Shown: positions 1-3,506 of the stretch, piece after piece
How positions within the stretch are numbered: the stretch's first letter is position 1
Layout of the letters: each line of letters begins with the position of its first letter
Assembly: GCA_030627625.1 (NCBI GenBank)
Contig: DAOURR010000076.1
Location: forward strand, 1 to 7,834
Reading direction: 5' to 3'
DNA from: UBA3103 sp002365855
Lineage (GTDB): Bacteria; Bacillota; Desulfotomaculia; Desulfotomaculales; Pelotomaculaceae
DNA length: 7,834 nt
Notes under the pieces: generated by a model
What the model saw: only the letters and a program-made list of their open reading frames with translations
Databases searched by the model: none
Told to the model about the DNA's origin: nothing
Translations under genes and position numbers: made by a program

Positions 1-277
1 ATATGGCAAGAAAAATGCCTTTTATTCCCGAAGTTTTCCCTAAATATTTTACAACCGTTTCTTTTGATACCCACACCGCAAAAAGTCCCATCAACACCAT
101 CACGGCAGGAAGTATCCAAATCATTTCGATAAAAAATTCCCATGATGAAGCAGTTATTACTTCTCGTTTATCAGGAAATAATGATATAAGAATTAGTGCA
201 ATTGCTATCGTAATTCCGAGAAAAATTATATCTCGCATCATTCCTTTTTTTTGCTTTTCCTTTATATTCTCTCTCAT
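1..277 (-). CDS. Permease half B (DUF318/ArsP_1-like), partial
   Basis: The reading frame starts at an ATG (277-275) that overlaps the TGA of the preceding permease gene as ATGA. It runs open for 92 codons to the window edge, so the C-terminal part is missing. The visible protein has a charged N-terminus (residues 1-15), one membrane segment at about 16-34 and a second at about 47-70. A loop then carries the spaced glycines GKTSGIKG (80-87). From G64 to I92 it aligns without gaps to G53-A81 of the neighbouring permease (shared GL, VS, G, G, G and FL positions), so the two proteins are paralogous halves. The family assignment to the DUF318/YraQ/ArsP-type permeases comes from this pattern and the context. 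Substrate is unknown; organoarsenicals, metal(loid)s or other small solutes are possible for this group. It is translationally coupled to the upstream half and is probably its partner in the membrane. Confidence 0.75.
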   Translation of the reverse strand, partial: MRENIKEKQKKGMMRDIIFLGITIAIALILISLFPDKREVITASSWEFFIEMIWILPAVMVLMGLFAVWVSKETVVKYLGKTSGIKGIFLAI

Positions 278-756
278 AGTATAACCCCCATAATAAGAGC
301 AATAACAATTGCAATAATAAAACTTATTCCATTTCTAAGTAAAGCCACTTTCTTACCTAATTCTTTTATTTCTAAAGGTAAAGTAATTGTCCCAATCATA
401 GTTAATGTGGTAATGAAAGCGGCAACAGCAGTAATCGATGCTCCGTTTTTAAGAATTGACGCCGCGAGAGGGAAGGCAATTAAAGAGGGGATATGCATAA
501 TTGCTCCTACTAATGCGATCAGGAATACTCCCCAAAATCCTGCATGCTCACCAGCAATCCTGGAAATTTGCGTTTGTGACACAAAACCTAAAAGTAAACC
601 TACAAAAATTATTATAATAAAAACGATGGGCAGAATACGGATGAAAGATTTTGCTGCTCCCAACAAGGATTGTTTTGTTTTTTTTCTATCTTTGAGAAAA
701 GAAAAAATAAGACAACCACCTGCAAAAATGTTTATAAAGATAACAGTCATATTCAT
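274..756 (-). CDS. Permease half A (DUF318/ArsP_1-like)
   Basis: This 160-residue, very hydrophobic protein has likely membrane segments at about 4-20, 39-58, 73-102 (long, possibly broken or re-entrant), 107-126 and 141-160. A glycine-rich motif (FVS then G-x3-G-x2-G at 58-76) is followed by a proline-containing stretch, HIPSL, at 88-92. This arrangement is typical of one half of the DUF318 (YraQ/ArsP) permeases, whose usual length is about 300 or more residues with two such halves. Here the halves are separate genes that overlap by four bases. The ATG at 756 is supported by a GAGGTGAT ribosome site just upstream (761-768). No cysteine lies near the HIPSL stretch, so a thiol-based metal(loid) site there is not evident. 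The gene follows the NapH-like gene by 74 nt on the same strand and probably shares the arsR promoter. The transported substrate is inferred only in general terms. Confidence 0.8.
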   Translation of the reverse strand: MNMTVIFINIFAGGCLIFSFLKDRKKTKQSLLGAAKSFIRILPIVFIIIIFVGLLLGFVSQTQISRIAGEHAGFWGVFLIALVGAIMHIPSLIAFPLAASILKNGASITAVAAFITTLTMIGTITLPLEIKELGKKVALLRNGISFIIAIVIALIMGVIL

Positions 757-784
757 TTATATCACCTCACATTTTCATTTATAT
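752..784 (-). repeat. Duplicated start-region sequence with a three-codon minigene
   Basis: The 11-mer ATATAAATGAA (minus strand) occurs twice, at 752-762 and 774-784, 22 nt apart. The downstream copy contains the permease start codon. The upstream copy opens a tiny reading frame (ATG AAA ATG TGA, 778-767) whose stop codon sits at the permease Shine-Dalgarno sequence. It may be a chance duplication in AT-rich DNA, or it could affect ribosome loading onto the permease gene. Confidence 0.35.
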
Positions 785-830
785 TATCTGTATGATTACT
801 AACCATCTCTACTTGTATCTACGGCCATTA

Positions 831-1649
831 TTAGGACTTCATTCGCCAGCCCAGCGCATCTTCCTGTGGGCAGGCAGCGATGCAAGACCCGCAGGCAAAG
901 CAATCAGCGTGGATCTTCTTCCCGTTATAAAAGTCACCCATTGCCTGGGTGGGACAGGCCTTCACGCACAATTCACATTTTTTACACACTTCCCAGTTGA
1001 TGCGCGGTCGCAGCAGGCTTACCTGCTCCACCAACCAACCGATCAGCCCAAAGGGGCAGAGGAACTGGCACCAGGGCCGGTAGACGAACAGACTGACGAT
1101 GAGCAAAGCAGATGCGAACAGCCCGATCCACAGGGTGAAATTAAACTGAAAGAGCTTGAACGGGTCAATAATTTTGATCCAATCCAAACCCGTAACTACC
1201 AGACCTGCGACCAACGCCGTGAAGGCGATGATGCGGACCGTGTTGGAGAGCCAGAAGGGCGGCTTCCATTTAGGCAGTGGTACACGGTGTAATAGGTCTT
1301 GCAGCAGACCCAACTCACAACCCCAGCCACAGATGGATTTGTTGGAGAGCCAGACCATCAGCAGCAGGATGACCAGCATCATGACGACAGGGAATATGAA
1401 CTGTTGGTGTACCAAGGTGGATGTAAGCAGGTTGCGTAGCGAAAAAAGCGGATTGGGATTTATTCCTTGTTTGGTGACTAGTCCAAAGGCAAACCCAAAG
1501 AGTAACATTCCTCCGATGAGGAAAGTGAGACGTACTTTAAGCGTAACCTTGCGATGGCGTAGCAGAATGGCAGCAATCACAATTACTGCAACCCACAGAA
1601 CGAACTTGATCAGAATAAATGAGTTAAAAAGTGCTGGTTGGTTGGGCAT
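831..1649 (-). CDS. NapH-like membrane 4Fe-4S protein
   Basis: A 272-residue integral membrane iron-sulfur protein. Likely membrane segments are at about 11-30, 41-59, 84-102, 137-155 and 170-189. Two membrane-proximal CxxxC motifs follow segments 3 and 5 (C107/C111 in CGWGC, C194/C198 in CQFLCP), as in the NapH/NosR/CcoG group. The C-terminal part is a ferredoxin domain with two complete 4Fe-4S motifs, C222-x2-C225-x2-C228-x3-C232-P and C250-x2-C253-x2-C256-x3-C260-P. Members of this group pass electrons from the quinone pool or soluble donors to partner redox enzymes; the partner here is unknown, and no nitrate or nitrous oxide reductase gene is visible. The ATG at 1649 has an AAAGGAG site 8 nt upstream. 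It lies between arsR and the permease genes. Its base composition is far richer in G+C than both neighbours (39 of 60 bases at 1021-1080 against 19 of 60 at 601-660), suggesting acquisition into the operon. Confidence 0.85.
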   Translation of the reverse strand: MPNQPALFNSFILIKFVLWVAVIVIAAILLRHRKVTLKVRLTFLIGGMLLFGFAFGLVTKQGINPNPLFSLRNLLTSTLVHQQFIFPVVMMLVILLLMVWLSNKSICGWGCELGLLQDLLHRVPLPKWKPPFWLSNTVRIIAFTALVAGLVVTGLDWIKIIDPFKLFQFNFTLWIGLFASALLIVSLFVYRPWCQFLCPFGLIGWLVEQVSLLRPRINWEVCKKCELCVKACPTQAMGDFYNGKKIHADCFACGSCIAACPQEDALGWRMKS

Positions 1650-1667
1650 TATAAAAGCTCCTTTCTA

Positions 1668-2000
1668 TTAATTCAATTTGATTTTTTTATTTACTTTTTC
1701 CCCTATATTTCTCACCCCTTTTAATTTTAGTGTTACCGGGAAATCTTTTAAAAATTTATCTATCTTCTCCTTATTAGATGAGTAATGCACCCAATAACCT
1801 TTTTTCTCTACCTTTACCAGACCAGCTTCCCTTAAAATCTTAAGGTGCTGGGATACAGCCGGTTGGGATATCTGTAAAAAATTAACTATACCGTTAACGC
1901 AAAATATCCTACTATTTAACAAGAGAAATATTTTAAATCTTGTGGGGTCAGATAGAGCTTTAAATGTTTTGGTAATTTCTTCAATTTCATAATTTGTCAT
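1668..2000 (-). CDS. ArsR-family transcriptional regulator
   Basis: A 110-residue winged-helix DNA-binding protein with the ArsR/SmtB signature. FKALSDPTRFKI is at 13-24, and the helix-turn-helix with recognition helix QPAVSQHLKILREAGLV is at 46-62. A wing hairpin follows (VEKKGYWVHYS, 64-74). The family normally represses its own operon and lets go of DNA when it binds a metal(loid) or another ligand. The usual ELCVCDL metal-binding segment is replaced by RIFCVNGIV, leaving a single cysteine (C34), the only one in the protein, so classical three-thiol arsenite sensing is unlikely. The ATG at 2000 has an AAAGGA site 7 nt upstream (2008-2013). The stop codon is 18 nt before the next gene's start, indicating cotranscription with the iron-sulfur and permease genes. 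The promoter upstream carries a matching inverted-repeat operator. The effector could be a thiol, sulfur or redox signal instead of arsenic; this is inference. Confidence 0.9.
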   Translation of the reverse strand: MTNYEIEEITKTFKALSDPTRFKIFLLLNSRIFCVNGIVNFLQISQPAVSQHLKILREAGLVKVEKKGYWVHYSSNKEKIDKFLKDFPVTLKLKGVRNIGEKVNKKIKLN

Positions 2001-2012
2001 TACTATTTCCTT

Positions 2013-2044
2013 TTATATAAGTATATTCATATTTACTTATATAA
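2013..2044. promoter_or_regulatory. Probable ArsR operator (perfect inverted repeat)
   Basis: TTATATAAGTA (2013-2023) and TACTTATATAA (2034-2044) form a perfect 11-bp inverted repeat with a 10-nt spacer. The site covers the end of the -10 element and the presumed transcription start of the arsR promoter, and ends next to the arsR ribosome site. This is the expected position for an ArsR-family autorepressor. That ArsR binds it is inferred from position and symmetry. Confidence 0.7.
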
Positions 2045-2071
2045 TATATATTAAAAATATTCTCTTGTCAA
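2043..2071 (-). promoter_or_regulatory. Sigma-70-type promoter of the arsR operon
   Basis: Read on the minus strand, the -35 hexamer is TTGACA (2071-2066), a perfect consensus. A 17-nt spacer and TATATT (2048-2043) as -10 follow. The start site would fall near 2036, inside the inverted repeat, leaving a leader of about 36 nt before the arsR ATG. Confidence 0.75.
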
Positions 2072-2082
2072 TTAGATTAATA

Positions 2083-2142
2083 AAAAACCAAAAATTTTTT
2101 TATAAAAAGAGGGTTTTTAATATTTTTGCAGTAAAGATAAAG
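2083..2142 (+). repeat. Short dispersed AT-rich repeat, copy A
   Basis: This copy contains TATAAAAAGAGGGTTTTTA (2101-2119), which matches copy B at 6107-6125 in 18 of 19 positions. Similarity continues more loosely downstream (TTGCAG, TAAAGA, TAAAG, interrupted by 2-nt gaps). GGTTTTT (2112-2118) pairs with AAAAACC (2083-2089) across a 22-nt loop. The repeat ends about 119 nt before the DUF3795 start codon and lies between the divergent arsR promoter and that gene. It may be an operator, a promoter-linked element or a small structured repeat. Confidence 0.5.
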
Positions 2143-2237
2143 TAAGATGTGGATTAATTTATTTTATAAGAATTTATTTTACTGAACAGAGTAGTAAATA
2201 GATAGAAATAATAAAAGAAAGGAAGGTATTGACCTCG

Positions 2238-2675
2238 ATGAATGAAGATAAAAAATTAATTGCTTATTGCGGACTCTATTGCGGAGATTGTATTAATTAT
2301 AAGGGAGAGATTGCAGATTTAGCCAGAGATTTGAGGAAGAAATTAAGGCAGGCAAAATTTGACCGAGTCTCTAGGGGATTATCTAAATACTTTAAGGAAT
2401 TTAAAGATTATGAACAGTGTTATGCAACCTTAGGAGCAATGGTTAGGTTACGTTGCAGTAGAGTTTGTAGAGACGGAGGTGGACCTCCGTTTTGTAAAAT
2501 CAGAAAATGTTGCGAAAAAAAGAATGTTCAGGGCTGCTGGGAATGTGAAGAGTTTGAAATTTGCAGCAAATTAGATTTTTTAAAACCCATTCATGAAGAT
2601 GCCCATCTAAAAAATTTAAGGAAAATCAAAAAACAAGGAACCGATAAATTTCTTTCCGGAAAGAGATATTGGTAA
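2238..2675 (+). CDS. Cys-rich DUF3795 family protein
   Basis: A small soluble protein of 145 residues with twelve cysteines. It opens with the DUF3795 signature C11-G-L-Y-C15-G-x-C18. A helical, charged middle (22-58) is followed by a second cysteine cluster at C61, C73, C77, C86, C91, C92, C100, C103 and C109. The spacing suggests zinc or iron-sulfur binding, but the family has no settled function. No signal peptide or membrane segment is seen. Two starts are possible. The ATG at 2238 lies 11 nt after a GGAAGG site (2221-2226). An in-frame TTG at 2229 has better spacing to AAAGGA (2218-2223) and would add three residues. I prefer the ATG. The gene is divergent from the arsR operon and is preceded by repeat copy A. 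A 189-nt gap separates it from the macrodomain gene, so cotranscription is uncertain. Confidence 0.85.
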   Translation: MNEDKKLIAYCGLYCGDCINYKGEIADLARDLRKKLRQAKFDRVSRGLSKYFKEFKDYEQCYATLGAMVRLRCSRVCRDGGGPPFCKIRKCCEKKNVQGCWECEEFEICSKLDFLKPIHEDAHLKNLRKIKKQGTDKFLSGKRYW

Positions 2676-2696
2676 ATGATTAATTTTAAAATTTTT

Positions 2697-2735
2697 GGCA
2701 GGTTCGGAACTCCGCGGTTGCTTCACAACCTTGCC
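2697..2735 (+). repeat. GC-rich foldable segment after the DUF3795 gene
   Basis: In otherwise AT-rich DNA, GGCAGGTT (2697-2704) can pair with AACC-T-TGCC (2727-2735) around one bulged base. Inside are a CGG-AACT-CCG hairpin (2705-2714) and an alternative hairpin, GGTTG/CAACC (2716-2730). No T-run follows, so it is not a typical intrinsic terminator. It may be a small palindromic repeat or a structured mRNA end. Confidence 0.4.
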
Positions 2736-2754
2736 CTTAGTGTCATATAACAGC

Positions 2755-2810
2755 GGATAAAAGGAAAATTAAAGATTTCCTCAAATTGCTTTTGGTTATT
2801 TCTTTTATCC
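2755..2810 (+). repeat. Long inverted repeat upstream of the macrodomain gene
   Basis: GGATAAAAG (2755-2763) and CTTTTATCC (2802-2810) are a perfect 9-bp inverted repeat with a 38-nt spacer. The stem can grow by a G-T and two A-T pairs. A small GGAAA/TTTCC hairpin (2763-2767 with 2777-2781) may form within, competing slightly with the stem base. It ends 36 nt before the ribosome site of the macrodomain gene, so it could be a leader structure or a binding site. Confidence 0.4.
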
Positions 2811-2864
2811 ACAAAACATTGTATGAAAATATGAAATTGCATCAAAAAGGAGGATATGTCAATC

Positions 2865-3398
2865 ATGAAAAAAACAATATCAGGGGTCACAATTGAATGT
2901 ATGAGGGGAAATATAGCTTCACAACCAGATATTACTGCTATTGTGAATGCGGCAAATGCTCAGCTTAGAATGGGTGGGGGTGTAGCAGGCGCCATTCACC
3001 GCGCTGCAGGTCCGGGGCTTGAAGAAGAATGCCGTCCTTTAGCCCCCATTAAACCGGGGGAGGCAGTTATTACCGGAGGGCATAATCTTCCCAATTCCTA
3101 TGTAATCCACTGCTTGGGGCCTGTTTTTGGCCTGGATAAACCGGAAGATAAACTTTTGGCAGATTGCTATCGTAATGCCCTGAAACTTGCCGAAGAGTAC
3201 AAGATAGACTCAATCGCCTTCCCGGCTATCTCTACCGGTGCATTTGGTTACCCTGTTGAAGAAGCGGCAGAAGTGGTATTCAGGGCAATTATAGAAATTA
3301 TCCCTAAGCTCCAGCATGTCAAAAGGATTAGATTTGTCCTTTATAGTGACAGAGATCTTGACATCCACGAAAAAACATTCTCTCGCCTGGTCAGTTAG
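2865..3398 (+). CDS. Macrodomain protein, probable ADP-ribose-processing enzyme
   Basis: A single-domain, cytoplasmic macrodomain of 177 residues, the normal length for YmdB/MacroD-like O-acetyl-ADP-ribose deacetylases and mono-ADP-ribosyl hydrolases. Key motifs are RGNIASQ (14-20), IVNAAN (26-31), the phosphate loop GGGVAGAIHRAAG (37-49) and STGAFGYP (123-130). Two positions depart from the YmdB/MacroD pattern. The GDIT aspartate that contacts adenine is N16. The catalytic aspartate of GGGVDGAI is A41, as in AF1521-type macrodomains, so the exact activity (hydrolase or ADP-ribose reader) is open. The ATG at 2865 is preferred because AAGGAGG (2847-2853) is 11 nt away, while the in-frame ATG at 2856 is only 2 nt from it. 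No ADP-ribosyltransferase gene is visible nearby. Base composition is between that of the AT-rich genes and the GC-rich glycosidase downstream. Confidence 0.9.
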   Translation: MKKTISGVTIECMRGNIASQPDITAIVNAANAQLRMGGGVAGAIHRAAGPGLEEECRPLAPIKPGEAVITGGHNLPNSYVIHCLGPVFGLDKPEDKLLADCYRNALKLAEEYKIDSIAFPAISTGAFGYPVEEAAEVVFRAIIEIIPKLQHVKRIRFVLYSDRDLDIHEKTFSRLVS

Positions 3399-3435
3399 GG
3401 AAACAAGGGGACATATGGGGGTGCAGGATGGGTCG

Positions 3436-3479
3436 GTGGCTTGATATCTGCCACGGAGATTTTCCATCGCTTTTCCGTG
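3436..3479 (+). promoter_or_regulatory. Two overlapping, mutually exclusive hairpins before the glycosidase gene
   Basis: GTGGC (3436-3440) can pair with GCCAC (3450-3454). CACGGA (3452-3457) can pair with TCCGTG (3474-3479), extendable by a G-T and an A-T pair. The stems share 3452-3454, so only one can form at a time. They end 11 nt before the GGAGG ribosome site. The layout resembles a leader switch, but no ligand or attenuator is identifiable and the T-run is short. Confidence 0.3.
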
Positions 3480-3506
3480 ATCAATTAAATGGAGGAAAAA
3501 GCCAAA

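Noticed and set aside
3..802. Two plus-strand open frames of 93 and 183 codons over the permease genes
   Set aside because: They are antisense to the permease genes, have low-complexity Ile/Ser/Lys-rich translations, no domain signature and no ribosome site. The minus-strand frames are clear membrane proteins.
792..1671. Plus-strand frames of 166 and 171 codons over the iron-sulfur gene
   Set aside because: They are open because the opposite strand is GC-rich coding sequence. The minus strand encodes complete ferredoxin motifs and membrane segments, while the plus-strand products resemble nothing.
2103..2130. Repeat copy A as an intrinsic terminator
   Set aside because: The stem is almost all A-T with a 22-nt loop and the GC part is only two pairs, too weak for termination. 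It lies upstream of its plus-strand neighbour, not downstream of a gene on that strand.
3210..3467. Minus-strand frame of 85 codons overlapping the macrodomain gene end
   Set aside because: Antisense to the conserved C-terminal part of the macrodomain, with no recognisable domain.
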